From assembly GCF_032813545.1 (NCBI RefSeq), contig NZ_CP136520.1, positions 2,350,001 to 2,414,000 on the forward strand: a stretch of DNA of 64,000 nucleotides, read 5' to 3'. The stretch is from Nodosilinea sp. E11. Lineage in GTDB: Bacteria; Cyanobacteriota; Cyanobacteriia; Phormidesmidales; Phormidesmidaceae. A program made the position numbers and the translations under genes. Each line of letters begins with the position of its first letter. Within the stretch, counting starts at the first letter, position 1. Positions 8,776 through 18,198 of the stretch are shown here, piece after piece. The notes below the pieces were generated by a model, which searched no databases, was not told the origin of the DNA, and saw only the letters and a program-made list of their open reading frames with translations.

Positions 8776-9210
8776 ATGCCCTGGACCGACGACAACTACC
8801 CAACCTCCTTAAAAAATCTGACTGCCGAAGTGCGGCGGAAGGCAATAGACATTGCCAATGCCCTGCTAGAGGATGGTTATGAAGACGGACGGGCGATCGC
8901 GATCGCGACTGCCCAGGCCGAGAAATGGGCTCAGCACCGCCACAAACAAATTGCCAAAAAAAATACCGGTGGCACCACCGGCCAAGCAATTGACTCAGAG
9001 CACCAACAAGATCATAGTGACCCCATTCACGTCTGCGCCGATCCCGATGGAGCAGGATGGATGGCCACCCAGAGGCAAAAGCGCATTGCCCAGAGCAGCA
9101 AGCAAGCTGACGTCATCGATCAAGCGCGAGCAAAGGCTAAGGCTCAAAACACGGCGCTATACATTCACAACCGAGCCGGTCATATCCGTGAAACCCGTGA
9201 CTACTCCTGA
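8776..9210 (+). CDS. DUF2188-like small protein
   Basis: About 144 residues from the ATG at 8776 (MPWTDDNYPTSLKNL); the frame also opens at a GTG at 8758 that overlaps the preceding stop. The N-terminal 60 residues form a helical module (EVRRKAIDIANALLEDG). The C-terminal part resembles DUF2188 proteins: HVCADPDGAGWMA, a lysine- and glutamine-rich stretch, then ALYIHNRAGHIRETRDY. The middle is low-complexity, rich in Gln, His and Lys. Function of this family is unknown. Probably co-transcribed with the gene before it. Confidence 0.65.
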   Translation: MPWTDDNYPTSLKNLTAEVRRKAIDIANALLEDGYEDGRAIAIATAQAEKWAQHRHKQIAKKNTGGTTGQAIDSEHQQDHSDPIHVCADPDGAGWMATQRQKRIAQSSKQADVIDQARAKAKAQNTALYIHNRAGHIRETRDYS

Positions 9211-9353
9211 TGAGGCGATCTCAGCTGCTCAAACGGTGGCCATAGTGACGTTAGAAGGGGGCTGCTACCCGGTAGGATACTACAGGATAATTTAACGCTT
9301 CAGCGCATGCGCCCATAACGGCGAAATTTGCAGCGGTCTATGGAATTACCAAC

Positions 9354-9357
9354 GGAG
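9354..9357 (+). promoter_or_regulatory. Shine-Dalgarno deciding the enolase start
   Basis: GGAG at 9354-9357 is 8 bp before the ATG at 9366 but only 2 bp before the in-frame GTG at 9360. The spacing favours the ATG as the enolase start. Confidence 0.6.
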
Positions 9358-9365
9358 TAGTGGTT

Positions 9366-10664
9366 ATGGTTGCAATTACATCAGTTCACGGCAGGCAGAT
9401 TCTTGACTCTCGGGGTAACCCCACAGTTGAGGTTGATGTAGTGCTGGAGGGTGGTGCTAAGGGGCGGGCAGGTGTGCCTTCTGGGGCATCAACCGGTATT
9501 CGCGAAGCCCTAGAACTGCGCGATGGCGATCAGTCTGTCTACGGTGGCAAAGGCGTGCTCAAGGCCGTCGCCAACGTCAACGATGCCATTGCCCCCGCCA
9601 TTTTGGGTATGGATGCGATGGATCTAGCCGCTGTCGATCGCAAAATGCTGGCCTTAGATGGCACCGACAATAAGGGCACCCTGGGAGCCAACGCCATTCT
9701 TGGCGTGTCGATGGCGGTGGCCCGTGCCGCCTCGGTCGCGGCTGACATTCCTCTCTACGTGCACCTGGGCGGCCCCGATTCGGTACTGCTGCCAGTGCCC
9801 TGCTTCAACATCATCAACGGTGGTGCCCACGCCGACAACAGCGTCGATTTTCAAGAATTTATGATTGCTCCAGTGGGTGCGCCCAGTTTCTCGGAGGCGT
9901 TGCGCTACGGGGCCGAGGTCTACCACGCCCTCAAATCGGTGCTCAAGGCAGCGGGCTACAGCACGGCCATTGGTGACGAGGGCGGCTTTGCCCCCAACCT
10001 CAAGAGCAATGTCGAAGCCATTGAAGTCATTCTCAAGGGCATTGAGAAAGCTGGGCTCAAGCCTGGGGATGACATTGCGATCGCCCTCGACCCCGCCGTC
10101 AGTGAGCTGTACCAAGCAGACGGCAGCTACCTGTTCTACAAGTCTGACCAGAGCCGCAAGAGTTCTGACGAGATGATTGCCCTCTGGGAAAGCTGGGTCA
10201 ACCAGTTTCCGATTGTCTCGATCGAAGACGGCCTGGGTGAGCAAGACTGGGCGGGCTGGCAAGCTATGACCAAAACCCTGGGCGATCGCATTCAGCTAGT
10301 CGGCGACGATGCCTTTGTCACCAACCCCGCCATCATTGCCCAGGCGATCAAAGATGGCGTCGGCAACTCGACCTTAGTTAAGGTCAACCAGATTGGCTCG
10401 ATTACCGAAACCTTAGAGGCGATCAAGATGTCTCACCAGGCGGGCTACACCTGCATGGTCAGCCACCGCTCGGGCGAAACCCCCGACGACTTCATCGCCG
10501 ACCTAGTAGTGGGGGCCATGACCGGCCAGATCAAATCTGGTGCCCCCTGCCGGGGCGAGCGGCTGTCAAAGTACAACCAGCTGCTGCGCATTGAAGAAGA
10601 ACTGGGGGCTAGGGCTAAGTACGCGGGCGTTGGCACCTTTAAGCGCCAAGCTATGACCGCCTAA
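9366..10664 (+). CDS. eno: enolase (phosphopyruvate hydratase)
   Basis: Interconverts 2-phosphoglycerate and phosphoenolpyruvate in glycolysis. 432 residues from the ATG at 9366, chosen over GTG 9360 because of the GGAG spacing. All core motifs are present: [84 protein letters not shown] and [11 protein letters not shown]. The C-terminus ([21 protein letters not shown], then LLRIEEELG) is closer, from memory, to eukaryotic enolases than to the usual cyanobacterial ending. A hairpin follows at 10698. Confidence 0.97.
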   Translation: MVAITSVHGRQILDSRGNPTVEVDVVLEGGAKGRAGVPSGASTGIREALELRDGDQSVYGGKGVLKAVANVNDAIAPAILGMDAMDLAAVDRKMLALDGTDNKGTLGANAILGVSMAVARAASVAADIPLYVHLGGPDSVLLPVPCFNIINGGAHADNSVDFQEFMIAPVGAPSFSEALRYGAEVYHALKSVLKAAGYSTAIGDEGGFAPNLKSNVEAIEVILKGIEKAGLKPGDDIAIALDPAVSELYQADGSYLFYKSDQSRKSSDEMIALWESWVNQFPIVSIEDGLGEQDWAGWQAMTKTLGDRIQLVGDDAFVTNPAIIAQAIKDGVGNSTLVKVNQIGSITETLEAIKMSHQAGYTCMVSHRSGETPDDFIADLVVGAMTGQIKSGAPCRGERLSKYNQLLRIEEELGARAKYAGVGTFKRQAMTA

Positions 10665-10697
10665 TTCTCAGTTCAAATTGTATCGGCTGTTGTCTTT

Positions 10698-10729
10698 CAA
10701 ACTCTCGGCTTAGTTGAGTCGAGAGTTTG
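10698..10729 (+). terminator. hairpin after enolase, possible terminator
   Basis: CAAACTCTCG (10698-10707) and CGAGAGTTTG (10720-10729) form a perfect 10-bp stem with a 12-base loop, 33 bp after the eno stop. There is no strong T-run, so it may act as an mRNA 3'-end stabiliser rather than an intrinsic terminator. Confidence 0.5.
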
Positions 10730-10745
10730 GGAACTGGCCGAAGGC

Positions 10746-10767
10746 TAGCTATAGCCAGTCTGGTTAA
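10746..10767. repeat. solo end of a MITE-like repeat
   Basis: TAGCTATAGCCAGTCTGG plus TTAA matches, with two differences over 22 bases, the left end of the element at 41278-41386. No right end is found here, so it is a solo or truncated copy. Confidence 0.5.
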
Positions 10768-10870
10768 GCGATCTTCGAGCAAACAGACAAACCCTCATAA
10801 CGGGTTTGAGTAGGACAGTAGGCGAAGGTACAGCTCTACTTAGGAATATGGCTTTATTAAAGTAGCCACT

Positions 10871-10893
10871 GTAGGGTGGGCACTGCCCACCAC
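10871..10893. repeat. GTAGGGTGGGCA palindrome
   Basis: GTGGGCACTGCCCAC is a near-perfect palindrome preceded by GTAGG, the same short dispersed unit as at 2131 and 47617. It lies 27 bp beyond the stop of the S9 peptidase gene. Confidence 0.55.
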
Positions 10894-10919
10894 GAGGGAG
10901 AAAGTTTTCCAGAAGTCGC

Positions 10920-13067
10920 CTAAGGCCGCAAATACTGCCGAAAAAACTCGATTTGCAGCTGGGCGGCCAAGGGTTGATAGCCAGAACCATAGAGGCTGTG
11001 GCCTACGCCCTCAAACTCGTAGAGCGTTACTGGAACGTTGGCCAAGTCAATGACATCGTGGAAGTTGCGGGCTACGTCAATCTGCAAAAAATCTTCAGCC
11101 CCGTGAAACAGCAGCGTCGGGGTGCGAATGGCCTGGGCACTGTATAGCGGCGAAGCCTGGAGATACCTGGCAGGGGCTTCCATCGGCGTTTGCCCCACCA
11201 GGTACGATAGCAGTGATGAGTAGCCCAACTGCCATTCGGTCAAGGTGTCGAGCAGCGAGCATTGGGGGTTGGCAGCTCCTACCAGCTGGGGAAACTGGGC
11301 CATGATGTGGGCGGCGTAGTAGCCGCCGTAGGAACAGCCGGTCACCCCCACCTGGGCCGCCGTCGTCCACCCCTGCCGAATCATCTGCTCAATAATGTCG
11401 GCCCCTTCTTCGACATCGACTTGACCAAAGTTTTGGCCATCGGCCAGGGCTCGGTATAGCTCTGGGCCAAACCCCTCGCGCCCCGAGAGGGGCACCACCA
11501 GCACCGCCAGCCCAAAATTGGGCAGCAGATTCAGCGGCATTTCAACATCGGTGGCAAACTCGTTGGCCATCGAAAACCCTGGCCCCCCCTGCTGCCACAG
11601 CACAATGGGCACCCCCTGGGGCGGAAAGGCGCTGCCCGCAGGCTGAACCAGCCAGCCGGGACGATCGCCCTGGCTGGTGGTAAAGCTCACCACATCCATG
11701 CGTACCCGGTTGCTGTCGGAGACGGATGCATTTAGAGCGGTGAGCGATCGCACCTCGACCTCGCCGTTGAGATCGATCGCAAACAACTCCGGCGGTTGCA
11801 TTACCGAAGAAAACCCGTAGACAATGGTGCGGCCTGTCTCACTGGCCACAATCGAATCAGCATCCACTGACCCCGATGGCAAGGGCAAGGGCGTAAGGGT
11901 GCGATCGCCCAAGTCATAGACATACAGATGTCGGTTGATGCCCTCAGCGGCCCAAAATAGCAGGCGATCGCGTCCCAAAAACTGCCCCTGCGACTCCATT
12001 GGCCCCCGCAGGGCATCGGCGGCGATCGTATCGAGCACTGTGCCTGCCAGGTCATACACCTGGTAGTAGGCCGACTCAGGAAACACGTAGGACGGCTGGT
12101 CTCGCCCCACCACCACACTGGGACGATAGCGCTTGACCAACAGCTGCCGCCCATCGGGGCTGAGGCTAGCCCCCCCAAAGGTATCGCCCCCCTGGTCGGG
12201 AGCGGTTAGCTCCAGCCGCAGCGGCTCGGCCTGCGAAAAGTCAAACACCCGCACGGCGCTGTGCTGGTGAAAGGGGTTGTCAGCCACGGCCAAACGCCCC
12301 AGGGCATCCTGAATCACCGCCGTGGCCAGGCTGGGGCTGTAGGGGGTGCGATCGTACAGTTGGCGCTCTTCGCCCGCCGAGGTCACCAGCGCCACCTGAT
12401 CGCCACTGGTCGACCAGGCAGGCGGCTTAATCTCTAAATCTTTGGGCAACCGGGCCACCTCTAGCCGCCGCAGCGATGGCAAAAACACAATGTAGACAAT
12501 GTCTTCGGCTTCGCCATAGACCCGCACGGCAAACTTTGAAAAATCTGGCGCTATGCCCAACACCTCGCCATCTTCGGGTTGGGTGGGGTAAACCCTGGTC
12601 CGCGAGGCGATCTGCGTTTCCCGGTTTACCGTAATAATTTCCCATGGCCCATAGACATCTCGTTGCACGTAGCGCAGGGTGTCGTTGTCAATCCAGCGCA
12701 GCGGCAGATCTGGGGCAAACAGGTCATACTCTAGGGCCAGGGCGTCGCTCAACTCGCCAGTGAGAATATTGAGAAAGTGCAGGCTGCGATCGTCTGGGTA
12801 CAGGCGGCTGCTGACCGCTACCACCAGCGTCGTGCCATCGGGACTGAGGGTGCTGAGCACCTCGGGCTGCTGCACTTCCAGCAGAGCCTCTAGCCGAGCC
12901 TGGTCGGCCTCTGAAAGCGGAGCCACCTCTAGCCCGTCAAGCCCCACCGAGATAATCTCTCCCTGACCTGGGGCAGCGACCGCTAAAGTTGCGATCGCGC
13001 TCATCAGGCCTAGACCCAGGAATTTACCCAGCCGCAAAACAATCGAATTATTCCAGGAATTTGCCAC
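10920..13067 (-). CDS. prolyl oligopeptidase family (S9) serine peptidase, exported
   Basis: A 715-residue protein. Residues 1-36 look like a signal peptide (LGLGLMSAIATLAVAAPGQG). A long beta-propeller-like region (about 45-430) contains repeated strand patterns such as LSPDGTTLVVA and LSPDGRQLLV. The C-terminal alpha/beta-hydrolase domain has GCSYGGYYAAH with nucleophile Ser579, Asp659 in HGAEDF and His690 in EGVGHSLYG. This is the layout of dipeptidyl/acylaminoacyl-type S9 peptidases that cleave short peptides, here probably in the periplasm. Monocistronic; divergent from the CHAT gene. Confidence 0.92.
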   Translation of the reverse strand: MANSWNNSIVLRLGKFLGLGLMSAIATLAVAAPGQGEIISVGLDGLEVAPLSEADQARLEALLEVQQPEVLSTLSPDGTTLVVAVSSRLYPDDRSLHFLNILTGELSDALALEYDLFAPDLPLRWIDNDTLRYVQRDVYGPWEIITVNRETQIASRTRVYPTQPEDGEVLGIAPDFSKFAVRVYGEAEDIVYIVFLPSLRRLEVARLPKDLEIKPPAWSTSGDQVALVTSAGEERQLYDRTPYSPSLATAVIQDALGRLAVADNPFHQHSAVRVFDFSQAEPLRLELTAPDQGGDTFGGASLSPDGRQLLVKRYRPSVVVGRDQPSYVFPESAYYQVYDLAGTVLDTIAADALRGPMESQGQFLGRDRLLFWAAEGINRHLYVYDLGDRTLTPLPLPSGSVDADSIVASETGRTIVYGFSSVMQPPELFAIDLNGEVEVRSLTALNASVSDSNRVRMDVVSFTTSQGDRPGWLVQPAGSAFPPQGVPIVLWQQGGPGFSMANEFATDVEMPLNLLPNFGLAVLVVPLSGREGFGPELYRALADGQNFGQVDVEEGADIIEQMIRQGWTTAAQVGVTGCSYGGYYAAHIMAQFPQLVGAANPQCSLLDTLTEWQLGYSSLLSYLVGQTPMEAPARYLQASPLYSAQAIRTPTLLFHGAEDFLQIDVARNFHDVIDLANVPVTLYEFEGVGHSLYGSGYQPLAAQLQIEFFRQYLRP

Positions 13068-13248
13068 TGAGGCTCTGTAGATAGAGACAAATCATAAAGA
13101 CCAGCATCATAGCGCCATCTTTCAATTTCTAGGGCAATCTAACCACAGTTCTTTAAGGCTAATGTCTGGGTTTAGCCGGGCTTAGACCTAAAGACCTACA
13201 GCACCCCAGTTAAACCAACCATAAAGACCCACCGCCCCTATCCCCGAG

Positions 13249-15696
13249 ATGTGTCCCACAAGCTACCGTGAGAGAAGCTTACCCCTAACGCCCGTGACTC
13301 AGGCTGTGACCCAGGAATTTCAACTTTCGATTACTCCCGTTGGGGCAGACACCTACTGGCTGCGCCTCGAAGACGTTGCGCCAGGGGTGCCCTTGGCCGA
13401 AACCCAGGTCACCTGGCCCCTCGATAGCTGGCTTGCCCAAGCCGAAGCGCTGTTTCAAGATCCTCTGCATGCCCTATTGAGCGCGGCCCCTCCCCACAAT
13501 GGCCCTCAGCTCGATAGCCCCTGGACTCAGCTAGGCCAAGCGCTCTATCAGGGGCTATTTCAAGGGCGCATTCGCGACAGTTGGGTGGCCGCCCAAAGCG
13601 TCGCCCAAAACCGGCGGCAGCCCCTACGACTGCGACTGGGCTTTAAAGATAGCCGCGTGCAGCGTTTGCCCTGGGAGCTTCTCTACGGCGACGATCGCCC
13701 CCTGGCCACCGGGCTCGATGTCACGCTGTGCCGCTATTACCAGAACCAAGCCATCACCGACCTGGCCACTATGGCCCCCTTGGCCCCCGCCAGCGTGCCG
13801 TTGCGCGTGCTCGTCGTCATCTCGGCCCCTAACGATCAAGAGCGGTTGGCCCTGCGCCAAGAAGTGCAGAGCCTGATGGATACGCTCCAAACCGCCGAAC
13901 CCGGTCACCTGGCCCTAGCCGTCACCATGGTGGAGCAGCCGGGGCGGCCTGAGCTGGTTCAGGCCCTAGAGCAGGGCAGCTTCCAAATTCTTCACTACGC
14001 AGGCCACAGCGACGCTGGCGAAACCGGCGGCGACCTGTTTTTAGTCAACCGCCAAACGGGCCTTACCGATCGGCTCAGCGGCGAAGACCTGGCCGGGCTG
14101 CTGGTCAACAACGGTATTCGCTTGGCAGTGTTTAACTCCTGCCGGGGGGCCTACACCCCGCAAGACGACGCCCAGGCGGGCTGGCGTGACCAAAACCTGG
14201 TGCAGGCTCTGGTCAACCGAGGGGTGCCAGGGGTCATTGCTATGGCCGATCGCATTCCCGACGATGTCGCCCTCACCTTTACCCAACTGCTCTATCGCAA
14301 CCTGCACCAGGGTCATCCCATCGACCTCTGCCTCAGCCGCGTGCGCCAGGGGCTGATGTCGGCCTACGGTTCAGACCAACCCTTTTGGATGCTGCCGCTG
14401 CTCTACCTGCGGGCCGACTTTGACGGCTACCTCTACCAAGCAGAACCATCGGCAGCGCTCTCCGGCCTCAATGGTCTCGAGTCGGATGATCTAACGGAGG
14501 TGGCGCTGATGGTGCCCGACTACAGCACCGATCCCGACATCTCGGGCCTAGCCGCAGAAATTCTCACCCGTCAGGCGGCCGATCTAGCCAGCGATCGCCC
14601 TCCCCTGCCCCTCTACGACTGGCTCCAAGAGGATGACCCACCCGAGGCCGAGGTCGCCGTTGCCCATCTAGTCGAGCAGCTCTCTCAACCAGCATCGGTG
14701 GCCCCAGACCAGCCCCCAGCCGCCGACCCCACCGAAAACCTGCGGCCCCTGCCAGAGGCCCCCTACCCGGTATCGTCGCTACCCGACCGGCAAACCGAGG
14801 GTCTAAAGTTGGTTTTGGCCGCCGCCAAGACCCTTGTGCCTCACCATCGCTGGCCACCGTCCCGCAACCTAATGGTGTGGGGTAGCCTGAGTTTGGCCGG
14901 GCTAGGGGCTGTGCTCGGGCTATCGATCGCCACCCTGTCAGCTATCAACCGGCCCACTACAGCCCAGCCTACCAGTCCTATTGATCGCCCGGTGGCACTG
15001 AGCGATAGGACCACCCAGCCCAACGAAGTCATACTCTCCAGTGCGATTAGCGCCCTCGCCCTCGATCGCACTGCCACCGCCAGACCCCTACTCGAGCAAC
15101 TGCTCGATCGCCACGACCTCAACGCCGCTGCCTCCGCCCTCATCAATGTTGCCGAACCTCAGCTGCAAGACCCCGATATAGCCTTTGTGCGAGGTCGCCT
15201 AGCCTGGCAGCAAATGATCACCGACCCGGCAGTCGGCACTAGCCCCAGCGATGCCCTGCGCGCCTGGCTAGATGCCACCCAAGGTCGCCCCGACTTTCTC
15301 GAAGCCTGGGTCGGGCTCGGGTTTGCCCACTATGCCCTCGGTGATTACAGCGAGGCAATCAATGCCTGGGAACGAGCGATCGCCCTAGACCAGAGTCAGC
15401 GGCGCGACATTGACCCAGCGGCTGGCCCCCAGGTGGCCAATCCCATTACAGTCCACGCCTATGCCGGGCTAGCCATGGCCTACCACCAAGAAAGCAGCAT
15501 CACGCTTTTACCCGCAGAGCAGGCTCCCTTTCAGCAGCAGGCCCAGAGCTACTACAGCCAAACCCTGGCTCTCAATCCGGCCATGGTTAACTCCAACACT
15601 CTGGCCCTTCACTGGCTGTGGTCGCCAACACTCATTAGCGACTGGCAAACCACTGTAAGTCAGCTAGCCATCAGCGGCACCCCAACTTGGCCCTAG
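13249..15696 (+). CDS. CHAT-domain protein with membrane helix and TPR-like tail
   Basis: An 815-residue protein. The N-terminal 120 residues are a beta-rich domain of unknown type. A CHAT (caspase HetF-associated with TPRs) peptidase-like domain spans about 130-400, with HYAGHSD (His253) and FNSCRGAY (Cys298) as the probable catalytic dyad. An acidic, proline-rich linker leads to one hydrophobic helix (542-562). The C-terminal 250 residues contain TPR-like helices (AWVGLGFAHYALGDYSEAINAWERA). CHAT proteases act in cyanobacterial differentiation and in defence such as Craspase; the target is unknown here. GTG codons further in could be the true start. Confidence 0.85.
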   Translation: MCPTSYRERSLPLTPVTQAVTQEFQLSITPVGADTYWLRLEDVAPGVPLAETQVTWPLDSWLAQAEALFQDPLHALLSAAPPHNGPQLDSPWTQLGQALYQGLFQGRIRDSWVAAQSVAQNRRQPLRLRLGFKDSRVQRLPWELLYGDDRPLATGLDVTLCRYYQNQAITDLATMAPLAPASVPLRVLVVISAPNDQERLALRQEVQSLMDTLQTAEPGHLALAVTMVEQPGRPELVQALEQGSFQILHYAGHSDAGETGGDLFLVNRQTGLTDRLSGEDLAGLLVNNGIRLAVFNSCRGAYTPQDDAQAGWRDQNLVQALVNRGVPGVIAMADRIPDDVALTFTQLLYRNLHQGHPIDLCLSRVRQGLMSAYGSDQPFWMLPLLYLRADFDGYLYQAEPSAALSGLNGLESDDLTEVALMVPDYSTDPDISGLAAEILTRQAADLASDRPPLPLYDWLQEDDPPEAEVAVAHLVEQLSQPASVAPDQPPAADPTENLRPLPEAPYPVSSLPDRQTEGLKLVLAAAKTLVPHHRWPPSRNLMVWGSLSLAGLGAVLGLSIATLSAINRPTTAQPTSPIDRPVALSDRTTQPNEVILSSAISALALDRTATARPLLEQLLDRHDLNAAASALINVAEPQLQDPDIAFVRGRLAWQQMITDPAVGTSPSDALRAWLDATQGRPDFLEAWVGLGFAHYALGDYSEAINAWERAIALDQSQRRDIDPAAGPQVANPITVHAYAGLAMAYHQESSITLLPAEQAPFQQQAQSYYSQTLALNPAMVNSNTLALHWLWSPTLISDWQTTVSQLAISGTPTWP

Positions 15697-15754
15697 GGCA
15701 GAAACTCAGGCCCAAAGTGGGGTGGTAGCATGGGTAAACCTTAGAAATACGGCC

Positions 15755-17059
15755 ATGCCCAGCACGCTCGCGATTCTTGCTCACCCCACGCAAGTAGACA
15801 CCCTTCTGAGCTGGCTCTTAAAGAACCAGCCGGTATTGACTCACTTTCAAATCATGGCCCCGGCCGAAATGGTTGAGGGCATGGAACGCGGCTGGGATCT
15901 AGACACCATAGATTTGGTATCGCTAAAAGACTCTCGGCAGGGGGGCGATATTGAGCTGGCATCCCACATTCTGGCGGGCGATGTGGCGGGGGTGTTGTTC
16001 TTTACCGAGCCAGAGGCGATCGCCACAGCCTTTCCCAGTTTTGCGTTGGTGCTGCGGGCCTGCCAACTCCAGGGCATCCCCATCGCCCTCAACGAGGTAT
16101 CGGCCACGCTGCTACTGCGGGGCATTGCCGAAAGCCAAATCGCCTACCTGATCTTCAACCCAGTGGCTGGGCAGGGCAACCCCAACACCGATCTGGCTTT
16201 GATTAAAGAAGTACTAGAGCCCCAGATCATGGTCAATGTGATCATGACTAAGCCCGAGCTAGATCCCGCTGCTCAGGCACGCGAAATTATCGAGCACATT
16301 CATTCCAAAAATGAACACGACATGGGCCGCAGCCTGATCATCGCCTCCGGGGGCGATGGCACCGTGTCAGCCGTCGCTGGGGCCGCCATGAACACCGGCA
16401 TTCCCCTAGGTGTTATTCCTCGGGGCACCGCCAACGCCTTTTCGGTGGGATTGGGCATACCCACCAACCTGCGGGCCGCCTGTGAAACTATTTTGGCGGG
16501 CAATACCCACGTGATTGACGCCGCCCGCTGCAATGATATACCCATGGTTTTGCTGGCCGGGGTAGGCTTTGAGGCAGGCATGGTCGACGGAGCCACCCGG
16601 CAACTCAAAAACGAGCTGGGCAACCTAGCCTACGTGCTCTCTGGGGTGCGGCAGCTAGCATCTGCAGAGCCCTTTGACGCCACCCTCGAACTTGACGGCG
16701 AAGTCACCACCGTCACCACCAACGCCATCACAGTAGCCAACGTGGCTCCCCCCACATCGGTGCTGGCCCAGGGCATGGGCGAAGTGATTCCCGACGATGG
16801 CCTACTAGAGGTCACTATCTCGACTAGCACCACCCGACTCCAGGGCATCAATGCCCTGGCCTCTCTCATGGCCGCTGCCGCCTGGGGTAACCCGACCCAG
16901 CGCGACGATATTACCTGCCTACGGGTCAAACGCATCAAGGTGACCACTGAGCCACCGCAGAAGCTAGTGATTGATGGCGAAATCTTAGAGGCAAACCCGA
17001 TGGAATTTGAGTGTTTGCCCCAGGCGCTAACGGTGTTTGCACCGCTGAAAACGGTCTAG
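15755..17059 (+). CDS. YegS/DAG-kinase-like lipid kinase fused to a degenerate methylglyoxal-synthase domain
   Basis: About 434 residues from ATG 15755 (GTG 15722 is an in-frame alternative). Residues 1-125 resemble methylglyoxal synthase: LKDSRQGGDIELASHILAGD aligns with its GGD phosphate-binding strand. The position of the family's WDPLN is TEPEA, and the PHDPD catalytic block reads AFPSF, so the catalytic His and Asp are missing. Residues about 130-434 are a DAGK catalytic domain: YLIFNPVAGQGN, SGGDGTVS (GGDGT at 199-203) and IPRGTANAFS. It probably phosphorylates a lipid at the membrane, with the N-terminal domain regulatory or vestigial. Confidence 0.85.
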   Translation: MPSTLAILAHPTQVDTLLSWLLKNQPVLTHFQIMAPAEMVEGMERGWDLDTIDLVSLKDSRQGGDIELASHILAGDVAGVLFFTEPEAIATAFPSFALVLRACQLQGIPIALNEVSATLLLRGIAESQIAYLIFNPVAGQGNPNTDLALIKEVLEPQIMVNVIMTKPELDPAAQAREIIEHIHSKNEHDMGRSLIIASGGDGTVSAVAGAAMNTGIPLGVIPRGTANAFSVGLGIPTNLRAACETILAGNTHVIDAARCNDIPMVLLAGVGFEAGMVDGATRQLKNELGNLAYVLSGVRQLASAEPFDATLELDGEVTTVTTNAITVANVAPPTSVLAQGMGEVIPDDGLLEVTISTSTTRLQGINALASLMAAAAWGNPTQRDDITCLRVKRIKVTTEPPQKLVIDGEILEANPMEFECLPQALTVFAPLKTV

Positions 17060-17411
17060 CTCTCGCTGATTCCCAGCAGCACCAACCTAGCTGAGTAACC
17101 GCCTGGTCTACAAACTATTGCGTCGATCATTGGGCCAGCTTAGGGGCTGGGGTGTCGTTCAGGCCGATATTCTCTCAGCCAGCAGCGCTCTAGGTAACGC
17201 ACCTGGTGCAAATACCAAAACCGCCAGGGGTTGAGAACGGTTTTATAACTCCGACAAAAAACCGGTTGATAAAGATATGACCAAAGGGGGAACTGCATTG
17301 TTCTAAAGTATGGTGATAAATAGGGGCGAAGCTGGTTAGCATTCGCTCAAGAGCTTGTTCTAAGGGCAACACAGCCGACGACCGGGGCCGCTTCCTCAGT
17401 ATAGACAGATG
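17060..17411. other. 352-bp intergenic region
   Basis: Between the lipid-kinase gene and the tmRNA terminator. Small reading frames on the minus strand here run through the terminator or lack coding character. No feature recognised. Confidence 0.4.
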
Positions 17412-17439
17412 AAAAAAGAGACCCAACATTGGGTCTCTT
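17412..17439 (-). terminator. rho-independent terminator of tmRNA
   Basis: AAGAGACCCAA and TTGGGTCTCTT are perfect complements around a 2-base centre. On the minus strand the stem is followed by a run of T (the A-run at 17412-17417). It lies about 40 bp beyond the mature tmRNA 3' end. Confidence 0.85.
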
Positions 17440-17480
17440 AGATGGAACGATATTTAATAATCGAACACAGAATTTAGAAA

Positions 17481-17881
17481 TGGAGCTGACGGGAGTCGAA
17501 CCCGTGTCCGCTCTGAGTATTAACACACCACTCATTCACAGGCTTAGCCCCTCTAACCCTCAGGGCCGGAACCGCCACTTATCCCGGACGGCGGGATTCT
17601 CTAGCTAAGTCTTAGTCAATGGATCCACTAGAGGAAATTCATTGAAGCATCCGTTGGGGTTTGTCTATAGCTCTTAACGGAGTCGAACTATAAACGCTCG
17701 CTAACTAAGTTAGATCTAAACTAGGTTTAGACTAGGCGGCAACAGGTGCAGCTTTACGAGCAAAAGGAACGATGTTGTTCGCATTTACGTTTGTTTTGAG
17801 CCTTGATTTACGAGAGTAGACTCACTCTCGGCCTGTATCACAGCGTGACTTTCGTCAAAACGTCGAAACCGTTACAGCCCC
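17481..17881 (-). ncRNA. ssrA: transfer-messenger RNA
   Basis: Rescues stalled ribosomes by trans-translation together with SmpB. The 5' end GGGGCTGTAACGGTTTCGAC (from 17881) and the 3' TGGAGCTGACGGGAGTCGAA (plus-strand view, from 17481) form the tRNA-like half with acceptor and T arm. CCA is not encoded. The tag frame (17782 down to 17732) reads ANNIVPFARKAAPVAA then TAG, with a resume GCG codon. This is the one-piece form, about 401 nt, and the tag matches the cyanobacterial type. Confidence 0.97.
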
Positions 17882-17904
17882 TTGACGACTCATCATCTTC
17901 ATTA

Positions 17905-17910
17905 ATTATA
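17905..17910 (-). promoter_or_regulatory. candidate -10 box of ssrA
   Basis: On the minus strand TATAAT occurs about 24 bp upstream of the mature 5' end, consistent with a short leader removed by RNase P. No good -35 hexamer was found at the expected spacing. Confidence 0.4.
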
Positions 17911-18198
17911 GATCACAAGCATAGAATGCGGCGGAGGCGATTTCCTTTACCGTCTGTAGCTCAACAGCCGATCCATCCCCAGGCTTGGTAGAAATCCCTT
18001 ATGTCGGCAATAATCTTTCGTAAACTCGATGGTGTAGTCATCAAAGTATAATATTTACTTAATTGTCCTGTTGTGGCGGGGGTTGCCCACCGGCAGCATA
18101 CGCTAAGGCAGGCTCTAGATTATTCATTCATTTCATTCTCAGATCAGCGTTTTGCCCATTGGGCGGCTGTTTGCAGCAATAAGGACCTTTTTACCCCT
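17911..18198. other. 288-bp region upstream of tmRNA and of the repeat peptide
   Basis: The frame of the next gene is open from 18073, but the first 42 codons (rich in His, Gln, Phe) lack the character of the rest, so I treat it as non-coding. AT-rich promoter-like sequence (AAGTATAATATTTAC near 18044) could serve the plus-strand gene. Confidence 0.4.

Noticed and set aside
9654-10262. 202-codon minus-strand frame inside eno
   Set aside because: Fully overlaps the enolase gene; no ribosome site and no domain pattern.
17190-17429. 79-codon minus-strand frame beyond tmRNA
   Set aside because: Runs through the tmRNA terminator and lacks coding character.
17347-17535. 62-codon minus-strand frame over the tmRNA 3' end
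   Set aside because: The sequence is the tmRNA acceptor and T arm plus its terminator.
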